A stretch of 36,471 nucleotides of DNA from Actinomycetes bacterium (GCA_024227975.1 JAAETV010000071.1:1-36471); one strand, 5' to 3'; positions 16,859-26,248 are shown, counted from the first letter of the stretch. A program made the numbers and translations. The notes: generated by a model from the letters alone, not told the origin.

Positions 16859-18436
16859 ATGGCCAAAGCCGGCGACGAGCGGCCGCGCCGCTTCGACAAC
16901 GATCCCGCCGACCAGCAGCCCCAGATCGGGGCCGATGATGCTGCGTCGCGTTTTGAAATGACTCCGGATCCCATGGTTACCTCCGAGCCTTCCGTCGAAC
17001 CATCCGAGCCTCAGGTCGCAGACTCTGAATCGGCCACCTTGCCCGAGCCGGTTGAGCCCGCGGTTGTGGAGCCTGAGCTGGTTGAGTCCGCGGTTGTGGA
17101 GCCTGAGCCGGTGGAGCCTGAGGCCGTCGAGCCTATGCCGGTGGAGCCTAGGGCCGTCGAGGCCGTCGAGGCCGTGGAGCCTGAGGCCGTGGAGCCTGAG
17201 CCGGCGGAGCCTGAGGCCGTCGAGGCCGTGGAGCCTGAGCCGGTGGAGCCTGAGGCCGTCATGCCTAGGCCAGCGGAAGCCGAGGTTGGCACCACCGATC
17301 CATTGGCTGGCGTCGCTGCCCCTGCCCTTGCCCCTGCTGCCGCCAAGCCCGAGAATGCACCCCCGGTGCCAGCAGCCGCTGACGCTCCAGCGGCTCCCCC
17401 AACGGGCCGGAAGTCGGGGGTGCCCTCGAAGCGGCCAGCGGGAGCGGGCAAGCTCGTCGAAGGTGTTGTTACCTCTGTGACCGGTGATGAGGTCGAGCTG
17501 ACCCTCGATGACGGCCGGGCCGCTGTCATCAACCGAAGGAACTTTGGCCCCGACAATCAGGATCCGAGAGAGGTCCTGTCCCCAGGCGACCGGGCCTTTG
17601 GCGCTGAGCTGGCACGCGAGGACCCGAAGCAGAGGGTGGTGCTGTCCCGGGCCTGGGCCCTGAAGCGCATGGCTTGGGACAAGGTCATGCAAGCCGCCGG
17701 GCTCAACGAGCCACTGACTGGCAAGGTGGTGTCGGTTGGAGCCAAGGGCGTCGTCGTCGATGTCGGGGTACGAGGTTTCGTGCCGACGTCTCACCTTGAA
17801 CTGGAATCGATATCTGACCTGTCGTCCTATCTCGATCAGGTCATCGAGCTGAGGGTGCTAGAGGCAGACCCCCAACGAGAACGCCTGGTGCTGAGCCGGC
17901 GCTCGATCCTGCTGCGGAAGCAGCGCAAGAAGACCCAGGAGCTGCTGTCGAGCCTCAAACCCGGTGACCTCCGCCGGGGCACTGTCACCTCCATCACCGA
18001 CTACGGTGCCTTCGTCGATATCGGTGGCGTCAACGGGCTCGTCCACCTGTCCGAATTGTCGTGGCGTCGCATCCGTCGCCCCAACGATGTCGTCTCCCTT
18101 GGTGATGAGGTCGAGGTCCAGATTCTCGATGTGAAGGCCAAGAAGCGACGCATCGGCCTTTCGATCCGTCGTCTCACTCCTGATCCGCTGACCGAGCTGA
18201 AGGTTGGCGAGGTATTGAGCGGGCCAGTAACGCGTCTGGTCGACTTCGGTGCATTCGTAGCTCTGGGTGAGCTCGAGGGGCTCGTCCACCTCTCAGAGCT
18301 TGCCGAGTACCGGGTCTCGACTCCCGAAGAGGTCGTCACCCCGGGTGATGTGGTTGGGGTCAAGATCCTCTCCATCGATAGCAAGCGACGGCGGATCGAG
18401 TTGTCGATCCGGCAGGCGGCCGAGTTCGGTGGTTGA
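16859..18436 (+). CDS. S1 RNA-binding protein with four S1 domains and Glu/Pro/Val-rich N-terminus
   Basis: 525 aa. Residues 1-195 are low-complexity. Residues ~63-140 are built on degenerate V-E-P-E-A/P units and are followed by an Ala/Pro-rich linker. Four S1 (OB-fold) domains follow at ~198-265, 284-348, 369-437 and 449-518. The last two are the most canonical ([20 protein letters not shown] and [21 protein letters not shown], each in part). It binds RNA and resembles ribosomal protein S1, but the position away from polA/coaE and the long acidic N-terminus suggest an S1-like paralogue or RNA-degradation/translation factor. The next gene overlaps its stop. Confidence 0.88.
   Translation: MAKAGDERPRRFDNDPADQQPQIGADDAASRFEMTPDPMVTSEPSVEPSEPQVADSESATLPEPVEPAVVEPELVESAVVEPEPVEPEAVEPMPVEPRAVEAVEAVEPEAVEPEPAEPEAVEAVEPEPVEPEAVMPRPAEAEVGTTDPLAGVAAPALAPAAAKPENAPPVPAAADAPAAPPTGRKSGVPSKRPAGAGKLVEGVVTSVTGDEVELTLDDGRAAVINRRNFGPDNQDPREVLSPGDRAFGAELAREDPKQRVVLSRAWALKRMAWDKVMQAAGLNEPLTGKVVSVGAKGVVVDVGVRGFVPTSHLELESISDLSSYLDQVIELRVLEADPQRERLVLSRRSILLRKQRKKTQELLSSLKPGDLRRGTVTSITDYGAFVDIGGVNGLVHLSELSWRRIRRPNDVVSLGDEVEVQILDVKAKKRRIGLSIRRLTPDPLTELKVGEVLSGPVTRLVDFGAFVALGELEGLVHLSELAEYRVSTPEEVVTPGDVVGVKILSIDSKRRRIELSIRQAAEFGG
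17045..17275 (+). repeat. Imperfect GAGCCTGAGGCCGTC-type coding repeats
   Basis: Degenerate 9-18-bp units (gtggagcctgag, gccgtcgag) encode the V-E-P/V-E-A tract of the S1-domain protein. The mosaic of repeated sub-units suggests repeated slippage and recombination. Confidence 0.8.
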
Positions 18437-18950
18437 ACCCCATCCAACCGGCGATGGGTTGAGTGCCGCCGATCTCCAGGCCGATTTCATGACCGAGGCG
18501 GCCATGGCTGACCTCGCTGATGGTCTGGTTGACGCAATCGAGGTCGCGCTTGGACCATGGGTTCGACGCTGTGTGGTGGCCCGTCATGAGGGGCCGATCC
18601 CGGCCCGGCTGGAGGCAGCTATCGAAGAGGCTGTGGGCCAAGCGGTCGACGACATCGGGCCCAAGCTACGCCAGTTGTTGGCTCTCGACATCGACCAGCA
18701 ATGGACGAACCCGATGGCTGTCATCCGCCGCGCCGTTCTCTACCCAACCTCCCTCTTGATCGAGGCTGGCGTAGCCCCGGCAGAGCGTGATGAGACGGCG
18801 GTGAGACAACACCCCCACGATGTGTACGATCTCGTGCCAGCGTCGTTCGCTGATCTTGATCTGACCGTCCACGAGTCAGGTCTCCTATGGGGAGCAGCCA
18901 AGGCCCACATCCATCTCAGACGGAGGAAACATCAGGAGGTCGCCGGATGA
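18429..18950 (+). CDS. Conserved hypothetical actinobacterial protein
   Basis: 173 aa from a GTG at 18429 that overlaps the stop of the S1-domain gene by eight bases. The longer open frame upstream only shadows that gene. The predicted fold is mostly helical, with characteristic segments [44 protein letters not shown] and [15 protein letters not shown]. From memory such proteins are widespread and uncharacterised in actinobacteria. No catalytic motif is visible. It ends in an ATGA overlap with the next gene, so the two are translationally coupled. Confidence 0.8.
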   Translation: MVEPHPTGDGLSAADLQADFMTEAAMADLADGLVDAIEVALGPWVRRCVVARHEGPIPARLEAAIEEAVGQAVDDIGPKLRQLLALDIDQQWTNPMAVIRRAVLYPTSLLIEAGVAPAERDETAVRQHPHDVYDLVPASFADLDLTVHESGLLWGAAKAHIHLRRRKHQEVAG

Positions 18951-19252
18951 TTGCGGCTCATGTCCCGAACCTGTTCGACCGGTCCCGATTCAAGGGCCGG
19001 GTCACCTTCGTCGAGACCCCGGCTGAGGCCAAGGCCTGCAGCCCGATCCTGCTGATCGTCGATCTCGATCGCTGCGAGGATCTCGTCGGTTTCCGTATCG
19101 ACGGGACTCGGGTCGTTGGCTTCGGACCCCGTATCGACTCAGCCGGACACGAGCGAGCCATCGGCGCCGGCTATCACGAGGTGTTCCCCCGATCGGTGTT
19201 CTTCCGCCGCCTCGGTGACCTTCTCGACTCCGCCGACCCTGGCGACGACTAG
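18947..19252 (+). CDS. Small pseudo-receiver-like protein
   Basis: 101 aa, ATG at 18947 overlapping the previous stop (ATGA). The alternating pattern of strands and helices looks like a shortened CheY-type fold: LLIVDLDRCEDL (strand with an acidic residue at the phospho-acceptor position), VVGFGPRID, then AIGAGYHEVFPRSVFFRRLGDLL. In receivers the last segment carries a conserved Lys before Pro; here it is Arg, and the paired acidic residues of the first strand are absent. It is therefore probably not phosphorylated and may act in protein binding. The glnD gene follows after 28 bp, so a role in nitrogen signalling is possible but unproven. Confidence 0.7.
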   Translation: MIAAHVPNLFDRSRFKGRVTFVETPAEAKACSPILLIVDLDRCEDLVGFRIDGTRVVGFGPRIDSAGHERAIGAGYHEVFPRSVFFRRLGDLLDSADPGDD

Positions 19253-19280
19253 ACGAGAATCGACGAAGAGGAGTGCCTGA

Positions 19281-21581
19281 GTGGCAAAGAGCGCCGGTCC
19301 CTTGCTGGTCGCCCCCGAGCTGAGGGGGAGGGCCTACGCCGAAGCCCACACTGACGCCACCGACCAGTGGTTCCAGCAGATCTACCACCAAGCTCTTGGC
19401 GGTACCGATGGCTTGGCTCTGGTCGCCGTTGGTGGCTACGGGCGCCGGGTGCTGTGCCCGTTCAGCGACATCGATGTCATCCTCGTCCACGATGACCTGG
19501 ACAACTACGCCGATGCGGCCGAAGCGCTCTGGTATCCGGTGTGGGACCGGGGCATCAAGATGGGCTATGCCGTTGTCAACCTCGTCCAGGCGGCAGCTCT
19601 GGTCCGAGAGGAGCTGCACTGGGCGACCGCCCTACTATCGACCCGGCTCGTCGCCGGCGACCCTGATCTGTTGAGCCGGCTCGATGAAGTCACAACCAAA
19701 GCATGGGCCGACAACACCGCTGACCTGATGGGCCGGCTGGCTGAGAGCGTCCATGCTCGCCACGGGGAGCACGGCGATGTCGCCTTCCAGATCGAGCCCC
19801 ATCTCAAGGAGGGGAGGGGCGGGCTGAGAGATCTCCATGCTCTCGGCTGGGCGGCCCGAGCCGTTCCCGATTTCGATGAGGGACGTCGCGATCAGCTCCA
19901 AGCCGATGCCGACACCCTGATCGAGGCCAGGGTCGAGCTCCACCGCCTGGCTGGTCGAGCCGGCGATGTGCTCAACCTCGAAGCCCAAGACGATGTCGCC
20001 GCCGCCCTTGACGACACCAGCCATGATCTGATGGTGCGTCTCGCTCTGGCGGCGCGACGGATTGCTTGGCACAGCGACGAAGCCTGGTCTCATTGGGAGC
20101 GCCGGACGGGGCGAGCCACCCCGATCGGTGTCTTGGCCCAACCTATGTCGACCGATTTCGGCTTGGTTGACGGCTACATCGAAGTGACGGACAAGGTCGA
20201 CGTCGTCAACGATCCACTAGTGATCCTCCGCCTGGCGGCCACGGCCGCCAACACGAACCGGACCATCGGCCGTGCGAGCCTAGAACTGGTGCGGGACAAG
20301 GGTGCTTCCATGCCAGAGCCGTGGCCGGCCGAGGCCCGCAGGCTCTTCGCCGAGATCTTCTTGGCGGGACGGCCCGCTATCACCGTCGTCGAGGATCTGG
20401 ACCAGTTCGATCTGATGACCCGGCTCATTCCTGAGTGGGAGGCTGTCCGTTGCCATCCCCAACGCAATGTGATGCACACATACACCGTTGACCGTCACCT
20501 CTGCGAGGCGGCGGCAAACGCCTCACAGCTAGTAGACCGCGTCAGCCAACCCGACCTGCTTGTGATCGGTGCCCTGTTTCACGACATCGGCAAGGGCTAT
20601 CCCGGCCGAGATCATACTGAGGTCGGGATGCGCCTCATTGCCACCATGGCCGCCCGTCTGGGCTATCCCGACGACGAGGTGGCTGTCCTCGTCGACCTGT
20701 GCCGCCACCATCTCCTCCTCCCCGACGTCGCCACTCGACGGGACTTGGCCGACCCCGGCACGATGAGTGCGGTGGCCGCCGCCGTCGACTCGGTCGACTT
20801 CCTCGACATGCTGGCGGCGCTGACCGAGGCCGATTCGATTGCCACCGGCCCCGCCGCTTGGGGCTCGTGGAAGGCGGGCTTGCTCGAAGGCCTGGTCTCG
20901 CGCACTACGTTCGTGCTGGAAGGAGGAGCGCCAGCAGAGGTCGCGGTTTCCGATTGGCCGTCCCCGGACATCGTCGAACTGATGTCCCAGAGGCACCGCA
21001 TCCTCACTGGTGAGGGGTCGACATTCACGGTTGTCGCTCCCGACCGGCCGGCCTTGTTCAGCCAGCTGGCCGGGGTCTTGGCTGTCAACGGTCTGGATGT
21101 GCTGAATGCCATGGCTGTCGCCGGAGGGGACTCAATGGTGGCCTGTCAGTTCACCCTCCAGCCTCCATCGACCGGACACGTGGACTGGGACAAAGTCTCC
21201 GACATGGCGGCCCGGGCTCTGGAAGGGCGAGTGGCGCTGACGGCAAGGGTTCGCCAACGAGCGCAGGCCTACGCCCGATACCAACGCCGCTTGTCTGCCG
21301 CCCCACCCCGACTCGATGTCGTCGTCGACAACGAAATCTCTGACGTGGCAACCGTGGTCGAGGTCCACGCTGCTGACACCGTGGGCCTACTGTTCTGGAT
21401 CACTCAGGCCTTGGCTGAGCTCCGGCTCGACATTCGTAGCGCCAAGGTGCAAACCTTCGGTCCGCAGGCTGTTGACAGTTTCTACGTCTGCAATGGGGCA
21501 GGGGAAAAGCTCTCAGACCCCGAGCTGCTGCAGGAGCTCGACCTGGCTATCAGGCATGCCGTCGGTCAGGAGATGCCATGA
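19281..21581 (+). CDS. glnD: Bifunctional [protein-PII] uridylyltransferase/uridylyl-removing enzyme GlnD
   Basis: 766 aa, GTG start with GAGGAG at good distance. It modifies PII signal proteins in response to glutamine, or adenylylates them in some actinobacteria. The nucleotidyltransferase motif is GGYGRRVLCPFSDID (51-65, catalytic D63 and D65). The HD hydrolase domain is visible at ALFHDIGKGYPGRDH (H434, D435). Two C-terminal ACT domains for glutamine sensing start near 582 and 690. Length is slightly below the ~800-890 typical of proteobacteria but normal for actinobacteria. No glnB/glnK or amtB is nearby. The Nudix gene overlaps its end by four bases. Confidence 0.96.
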   Translation: MAKSAGPLLVAPELRGRAYAEAHTDATDQWFQQIYHQALGGTDGLALVAVGGYGRRVLCPFSDIDVILVHDDLDNYADAAEALWYPVWDRGIKMGYAVVNLVQAAALVREELHWATALLSTRLVAGDPDLLSRLDEVTTKAWADNTADLMGRLAESVHARHGEHGDVAFQIEPHLKEGRGGLRDLHALGWAARAVPDFDEGRRDQLQADADTLIEARVELHRLAGRAGDVLNLEAQDDVAAALDDTSHDLMVRLALAARRIAWHSDEAWSHWERRTGRATPIGVLAQPMSTDFGLVDGYIEVTDKVDVVNDPLVILRLAATAANTNRTIGRASLELVRDKGASMPEPWPAEARRLFAEIFLAGRPAITVVEDLDQFDLMTRLIPEWEAVRCHPQRNVMHTYTVDRHLCEAAANASQLVDRVSQPDLLVIGALFHDIGKGYPGRDHTEVGMRLIATMAARLGYPDDEVAVLVDLCRHHLLLPDVATRRDLADPGTMSAVAAAVDSVDFLDMLAALTEADSIATGPAAWGSWKAGLLEGLVSRTTFVLEGGAPAEVAVSDWPSPDIVELMSQRHRILTGEGSTFTVVAPDRPALFSQLAGVLAVNGLDVLNAMAVAGGDSMVACQFTLQPPSTGHVDWDKVSDMAARALEGRVALTARVRQRAQAYARYQRRLSAAPPRLDVVVDNEISDVATVVEVHAADTVGLLFWITQALAELRLDIRSAKVQTFGPQAVDSFYVCNGAGEKLSDPELLQELDLAIRHAVGQEMP

Positions 21582-22294
21582 CGAACCAACCATCACATCG
21601 TGAGCTGCTCCGTTGGTCCGAGGCCTTGGCCGGGCTGGCCCGAACCGGGCTCGGCTTCACCGACAGCCGTTTCGAAGCCGAGCGCTACGAGGAGGTTCTG
21701 GCCATCGCGGCCGACATACGGGCCTCGATGTTCGCCGACCACACTGCTACCGACCACACTGCTACCGACCACATGACCGCGGCCCGCGACGAGTGGCTGC
21801 GCCTGGTCGGTTCTGGCGTGGCTGGCTATGTGACCCCCAAGGTCGCAATTGGGGCTGTTGTCGGCAATGACGATGGTCGGCTACTACTCATCCAACGAGC
21901 CGACTCCGGTGTCTGGCTCTATCCAACCGGCTGGGCCGACGTTGGCTACTCGGCCTCTGAGGTGGCTGAGAAGGAGGTACTGGAAGAGACGGGTATCCGC
22001 TGCGAGGTGGTTCGCCCCCTAGCCATCATCGACGGGATGCGAGCTGGCTGGAGCCGAATCCCCCTCTACAGCATCGTCTTCTACTGTCGAGCCGTCGGGG
22101 GTGTGCTGGCTCACCATCCCCAGGAGTGCCTTGATGCTGGCTGGTTCGATCGTCACAACATGCCCGAGCCCCTGGCCAACGGCGATAGTTGGCAAGATCT
22201 GGCCTTCGGTGCGATAGACGGCGATGGGGTGGTTGACCTGATCTTCGACCTGCCTCGTCAGCCTGTCTGGCGTCAGCCCCCGAAGTCGGGCTGA
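21578..22294 (+). CDS. Nudix hydrolase with N-terminal helical domain
   Basis: 238 aa, ATG at 21578 overlapping the glnD stop (ATGA). Residues ~7-80 form the helical Nudix_N-type domain and residues ~85-225 the Nudix fold. The Nudix box is GWADVGYSASEVAEKEVLEETG (118-139). The first Glu of the classic box is Tyr and the Arg is Lys; both are common in this subfamily, whose known members act on nucleotide-sugar or CDP-choline-like substrates, though the substrate cannot be told here. An in-frame tandem repeat (DHTAT) lies in the linker. The coupling to glnD may be no more than operon packing. Confidence 0.9.
   Translation: MTNQPSHRELLRWSEALAGLARTGLGFTDSRFEAERYEEVLAIAADIRASMFADHTATDHTATDHMTAARDEWLRLVGSGVAGYVTPKVAIGAVVGNDDGRLLLIQRADSGVWLYPTGWADVGYSASEVAEKEVLEETGIRCEVVRPLAIIDGMRAGWSRIPLYSIVFYCRAVGGVLAHHPQECLDAGWFDRHNMPEPLANGDSWQDLAFGAIDGDGVVDLIFDLPRQPVWRQPPKSG
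21736..21773 (+). repeat. 15-bp tandem repeat (2.5 copies) within the Nudix gene
   Basis: cgaccacactgctac is repeated twice perfectly, followed by a partial copy. It encodes DHTATDHTATDH in the linker between the helical domain and the Nudix domain. Confidence 0.9.
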
Positions 22295-22321
22295 CCCTGC
22301 CCTCTGTAGCGGTGTCTTCGG

Positions 22322-23167
22322 CTAGCGGTCCCGGAGATACTCTTCGAGCTCTTCGATGAGGGCAGCCCCAGACTCGGGGCGCATCGAGTCGTAGTTTTCT
22401 TCGAGCTGGGCGACATAGGCCTGGGTCTCATCATTGTCCTCGACCAGTTCCGAGATCTGGCGCTCATAGGCGGCGGCCCCGATCTCTAGCGCTGTCGTCG
22501 GGATGGTCAGTTCGAGAAGTTGGCTGACTCGCTCGACCAGAGCCAAAGCTGCCTTGGGTGAGGTGGCGTTGGGGACGTAGCCCGGGATTGTGCCCCATAG
22601 CGACACCGAGCCGGTGCCATGGGTCTGCAGCGCATCATGGAGCACGCCGACGATGCCGGTTGGGCCCTCGTAGGTCGACGGTTCGAGGTCCAATCGCTCA
22701 TTGAGCTCTCTGTCGTAGCCCGAGGTGTAGACAGTGGCCGGCCGGGAGTGGACTACGTCGGCGATGAGAGCCCCGAGGGAGATGACGAGTTTCACGTCGA
22801 ACTCGTCGACGAGGGAAAGGATCTGGCGGGTGTAGCTCCTCCATTGGAGTTGGGGTTCGACCCCTACGATGACCAGGAGGTCATGGTTGGCCGTCGGTAC
22901 AGACACCCCGGCGATCTCGTTGGACGGCCACTCGATCTTCCGTCCCCCCTTCACCAGTTGGACGAGGGGACGGGCGGCAGTGAAGTCGTAGTACGGCTCG
23001 GGGTCGATGGAGGCGAAGGACTCTCCGCTGAGTCGGTCACGAATATGGCGGGCAGCGGTGGTGGCGGCGTCTCCGGCATCACCCCAGCCCTCGAAGGCAG
23101 CGATCAGGATCGGATCTCGGAGCTGGGGTCGCTCTGCGGTCCATTCGATGTAGTCCACGGCTACCAC
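22322..23167 (-). CDS. PAC2-family protein
   Basis: 281 aa from GTG at 23167; a second in-frame GTG at 23158 is equally possible and no strong ribosome-binding site decides. The PAC2 superfamily covers proteasome-assembly-chaperone-like proteins (COG2047 type). Typical segments are PILIAAFEGWGDAGDAAT, EPYYDFTAARP, LLVIVGVEPQLQWRSY, VISLGALIADVVHSRP, SLWGTIPGYV and a Glu-rich C-terminal coiled region. In actinobacteria such proteins are often associated with the proteasome system, but no proteasome gene lies in the window. It is divergent from the GNAT gene. Confidence 0.88.
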   Translation of the reverse strand: MVAVDYIEWTAERPQLRDPILIAAFEGWGDAGDAATTAARHIRDRLSGESFASIDPEPYYDFTAARPLVQLVKGGRKIEWPSNEIAGVSVPTANHDLLVIVGVEPQLQWRSYTRQILSLVDEFDVKLVISLGALIADVVHSRPATVYTSGYDRELNERLDLEPSTYEGPTGIVGVLHDALQTHGTGSVSLWGTIPGYVPNATSPKAALALVERVSQLLELTIPTTALEIGAAAYERQISELVEDNDETQAYVAQLEENYDSMRPESGAALIEELEEYLRDR

Positions 23168-23234
23168 GTTAGCCGTGACCAGAGACGGGGGCCTTGTCGC
23201 GGCGAAGCTCGAGGTGTAGCGCCATACTGGACCG

Positions 23235-23660
23235 GTGAACATCCGAGAGGTAACCGAAGTCACCGACGACATTGTCAATGCATTCGACCGTCTCATTCCC
23301 CAACTCTCGTCATCGAATCCACCCCCCACCAGGGAGTTCCTGGCTGGGATCGCCGATTCTGAAGCGTCGATCCTGCTTGTGGCCGAGGAAGAGGGCCAAA
23401 TCCTCGGCAGTCTCACCCTCGTCGTGTTTCCGATCCCCACTGCCATCCGGGCCTGGATCGAAGATGTGGTCGTTGACGACGTGGCCCGAGGCAAGGGAGT
23501 AGGGGCTGCGCTCAACAATGAAGCCTTGAGCCGTGCGGCCAGGATGGGAGCAACAACCGTCGACCTGACCTCCCGCCCTAGCCGGGAAGCCGCAAACCGC
23601 CTCTACCAGCGGCTCGGCTTCGAGCAACGAGAAACCAACGTTTACCGATACAAGCTGTAG
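23235..23660 (+). CDS. GNAT-family N-acetyltransferase
   Basis: 141 aa from GTG at 23235. It shows the GNAT fold: ILLVAEEEGQILGSLTLV (strands 2-3), IEDVVVDDVARGKGVGAAL (motif A, acetyl-CoA pyrophosphate loop R85-G-K-G-V-G90), then TTVDLTSRPSREAANRLYQRLGF (motif B). The acceptor substrate is unknown. The shared 67-bp region with the divergent PAC2 gene should hold both promoters, but none is clear. Confidence 0.92.
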   Translation: MNIREVTEVTDDIVNAFDRLIPQLSSSNPPPTREFLAGIADSEASILLVAEEEGQILGSLTLVVFPIPTAIRAWIEDVVVDDVARGKGVGAALNNEALSRAARMGATTVDLTSRPSREAANRLYQRLGFEQRETNVYRYKL

Positions 23661-23684
23661 GCGCCAGCCCTTGGCCGCTGGGTG

Positions 23685-25031
23685 TCAGCGCTCGAGCTCG
23701 GTCTTGATTGGTGAGTCGATGACTTGGATGCGCGACACCATGCCGCCTTGCTCGAGCACGTAGACCTCACCGTCGGGGCCTTGGCCGAAACCGATGACGG
23801 CGTCTGGCTCCTCGTCTAGTTGGAGGTCGGCCACCACCAGACCATCTACCCCTGCCTGCAGGCCCGTGATTCCGCCCGAGCAATAGTCGCTGTAGAGATA
23901 GACCCCGTCGAGGGCCGCGACCTGCTCCCCCCGGTACACATAGCCCCCGGTCACCGAGCAGCGCCCACCGTCGTGGCGATAGGCGTAGAGGGGGGCGACA
24001 TGACCTGCTGGCGCCGCCCCGGCAAACGGTTCGTTGGCTTCCATCAGGTTCCACCCCAGATTGGCGCCCCGACCCGGCCCTTGGCCCTGGTCGACCAGCT
24101 GGTTGATTTCTTCGACCTCGTCCTGACCGACGTCGGCGATCCACAGGTTCCCGGTCGCCGCATCGAAGGAGAATCGCCATGGGTTGCGCAGACCCCAAAC
24201 CCAGATCTCTGGACGCGACCCATCGTTGGTATCGACGAAGGGGTTGTCAGCAGGAATCGTGTAGGCCTTGGCACCATTGGGCGCAGGGTCGATTCGGAGG
24301 ATGGCGCCGAGCAGGGTGTTTGTGTTCTGACCATTGCCCTCGGGATCACCCCCGCTGCCCCCGTCGCCCAGCCCGATGTAGAGCATCCCGTCGGGACCGA
24401 ACGTGACGTGCCCCCCGTTGTGATTCGGATACGGCTGCTCGACCCGCAGCAGGATCCGCTCTTGGGCCAGATCTGCCGTCTCCTCTCCCATGGGTACCTC
24501 GGAGACGACACTGTCCCCTCCCTGGTCGGTGTAGTGCAGGTAGAGCTGCTGCCCATCGGCGGAGAAGGCCATGCCAAGCAGGCCCCCTTCAACCTCAGTT
24601 GTCACCTGACTGGTGAGATCGATGACGGCTTCTTGGCGAAGTCGGAGCCGCTCGACCCCGGCGTCGGGATCGAGGTCGCGTTCGACGAGACGGACCCGGC
24701 CCGCCCGTTCGGCCAACCAGAGGTCGGGGCTCCCCGGCCGGCTGGTCAATACCGTCGGCTGATCCAGGTCAACGATGGGGACCAGGGCGAACCGCTCTTC
24801 AACCCAGCCTGTGTCCTCAGTGGTGAGCTCGGTCGAGCCGCCTCCGGCCGGGTCGCTGGTGTTTGACGACCCATCGCCCGGGGTCGAGGACCGATCGGCG
24901 GGGACGGCTAGATCGCCCGAATCGGCTGGGTCGATTGAGTCATCTGAGCCGCTGGAGCAGGCGCCGGCCGTCACCAGCAAGCCGAGAATCAGCCCAATCA
25001 TTCGAGCCAGCAAGGTCAGTTGTCGCTCCAT
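23685..25031 (-). CDS. Lipoprotein PQQ-dependent glucose/sorbosone dehydrogenase-like protein
   Basis: 448 aa from ATG at 25031, chosen because it gives a proper lipoprotein signal: hydrophobic core GLILGLLVTAGA then C25. A Ser/Asp/Gly-rich linker (~26-75) follows. The remainder is a six-bladed beta-propeller of the GSDH family (soluble aldose sugar dehydrogenases that use PQQ). Segments are LLGMAFSADGQQLYLHYT, NHNGGHVTFGPDGMLYIGLGDGG, NPWRFSFD, LWIADVGQDEVEEIN, ANLGWNLMEA and GVYLYSDYCSGGI. It should sit on the outer face of the membrane and oxidise sugars or other alcohols. The true substrate is unknown and PQQ dependence is inferred from family. It is divergent from gtrA. Confidence 0.92.
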   Translation of the reverse strand: MERQLTLLARMIGLILGLLVTAGACSSGSDDSIDPADSGDLAVPADRSSTPGDGSSNTSDPAGGGSTELTTEDTGWVEERFALVPIVDLDQPTVLTSRPGSPDLWLAERAGRVRLVERDLDPDAGVERLRLRQEAVIDLTSQVTTEVEGGLLGMAFSADGQQLYLHYTDQGGDSVVSEVPMGEETADLAQERILLRVEQPYPNHNGGHVTFGPDGMLYIGLGDGGSGGDPEGNGQNTNTLLGAILRIDPAPNGAKAYTIPADNPFVDTNDGSRPEIWVWGLRNPWRFSFDAATGNLWIADVGQDEVEEINQLVDQGQGPGRGANLGWNLMEANEPFAGAAPAGHVAPLYAYRHDGGRCSVTGGYVYRGEQVAALDGVYLYSDYCSGGITGLQAGVDGLVVADLQLDEEPDAVIGFGQGPDGEVYVLEQGGMVSRIQVIDSPIKTELER

Positions 25032-25143
25032 GAGCACATTCTGGTCCTCGAGCCACCCCGGGAGGGGTATCGAACGGGTGCCCGCCGCTCCGATACCCTG
25101 GTCTGCCTTGCAACTCGCAGCTGTCAGCGACGCCGTAGCGGCC

Positions 25144-25569
25144 ATGGTGACCCGTCGAGGCGTCGCCGTACGCTATGGGGCTGTCTCGGTCTTCAATCTC
25201 GGTTGTCATCAATTCCTGCTCAACCTGGCCAACTCCGGCTGGGGATGGAGTGGTGGATGGTCGAACGTCTTCGCCGCGGTGCTAACTGCCATCCCTGGCT
25301 ACCTCTTCAGCCGGCACTGGGTCTGGGGGGTCAAAGGGCCCCATAGCTTCCGCCAGGAAATCGTCCCCTTCTGGACACTGGCCCTGATGGGGCTGATCAT
25401 CTCGACTGCCCTGGCCGAATTGGCCGACCGCTTGTTCGGGTCGGGTGTCTGGGTCGCTATGGGTAGCCTCATCGGCTACTTCGTGGTCTGGTTGTCGAAG
25501 TTCATCATCCTCGATCGCATGTTCCACCACTCAGCAACACGGGTGAAACAACAGCTGTCAGCTCCGTGA
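25144..25569 (+). CDS. GtrA-family membrane protein
   Basis: 141 aa from ATG at 25144; a TTG at 25108 would add 12 residues and neither has a clear ribosome-binding site. Four hydrophobic segments and the motifs RYGAVSVFNLGCHQFLL near the start and YLFSRHWVW in the middle are typical of GtrA. Family members are thought to move polyprenyl-phosphate-linked sugars across the membrane or to support cell-wall polysaccharide synthesis. The stop overlaps the start of the methyltransferase gene, so the two are coupled. Confidence 0.88.
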   Translation: MVTRRGVAVRYGAVSVFNLGCHQFLLNLANSGWGWSGGWSNVFAAVLTAIPGYLFSRHWVWGVKGPHSFRQEIVPFWTLALMGLIISTALAELADRLFGSGVWVAMGSLIGYFVVWLSKFIILDRMFHHSATRVKQQLSAP

Positions 25570-26210
25570 CAAGCGATTCCTGCTGGTTGTCAGAAGCTGA
25601 ACTGAAGGCCGCCCGCACCGCTCGTGGCTTCATGCCAGACGATGAGGGCCTGGCCCTGGCCGACGCGGCTGCAGCCGCTGATGTCAGCCTTGGCCCATTC
25701 CTCGAGGTTGGTAGCTACTGCGGCAAGTCGGCCTGCTACCTGGGCCCCGTGGCTCGCCGGCGCGACACCATCGTGTTCTGTGTCGACCATCACCGGGGTT
25801 CGGAGGAGAACCAACCCGGTTGGGATTGGCACGAGCCGGACCTGGTCGACGCCGCCGTCGGCCGTATGGACACCCTGCCTCTCTTCCGGCGCACCATCCA
25901 CGATGCTGGCCTGGAAGGCACCGCCATCGCCGTCGTCGGGGACAGTCCGACCCTCTCACACCACTGGGCCAGTCCCTTGTCGTTTCTCTTCATCGACGGT
26001 GGCCACGGGGCCGAGCCGGCTCGCCTCGACTATGAGGGTTGGACTCCCCACCTCCCCCCAGGTGGTCTGCTCGCCATCCACGACGTGTTCGCGAGCTCCG
26101 ACGATGGGGGCCGTGCCCCCCACGATGAGATCTATCAACCGGCCCTGGCCTCGGGGCGGTTCGAGGAACGAAGCGCCACCGGTTCACTGAGGGTGCTGGT
26201 CAGAGTCTGA
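25566..26210 (+). CDS. Class I SAM-dependent methyltransferase
   Basis: 214 aa, GTG at 25566 overlapping the gtrA stop by four bases. The SAM-binding loop is FLEVGSYCGKSACYL, followed by IVFCVDHH (acidic residue after strand 2) and later FLFIDGGHGAEP and PPGGLLAIHDVF. The order fits the Methyltransf_24/CmcI-like group, which methylates small molecules or sugars. The substrate is unknown. Coupling to GtrA suggests a surface-glycan or lipid-linked sugar substrate, but this is inference from position only. Confidence 0.88.
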   Translation: MTSDSCWLSEAELKAARTARGFMPDDEGLALADAAAAADVSLGPFLEVGSYCGKSACYLGPVARRRDTIVFCVDHHRGSEENQPGWDWHEPDLVDAAVGRMDTLPLFRRTIHDAGLEGTAIAVVGDSPTLSHHWASPLSFLFIDGGHGAEPARLDYEGWTPHLPPGGLLAIHDVFASSDDGGRAPHDEIYQPALASGRFEERSATGSLRVLVRV

Positions 26211-26248
26211 TCTGTTCAGTACCCCCGCATTCTGACCGATAGGAGGAT

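Noticed and set aside
16859..18436. Calling the S1 protein rpsA
   Set aside because: Gene context and the long acidic N-terminal arm differ from ribosomal S1; evidence is not sufficient.
24775..25143. Longer N-terminus for the GtrA protein
   Set aside because: This part of the frame runs antisense to the lipoprotein gene and is not family-like.
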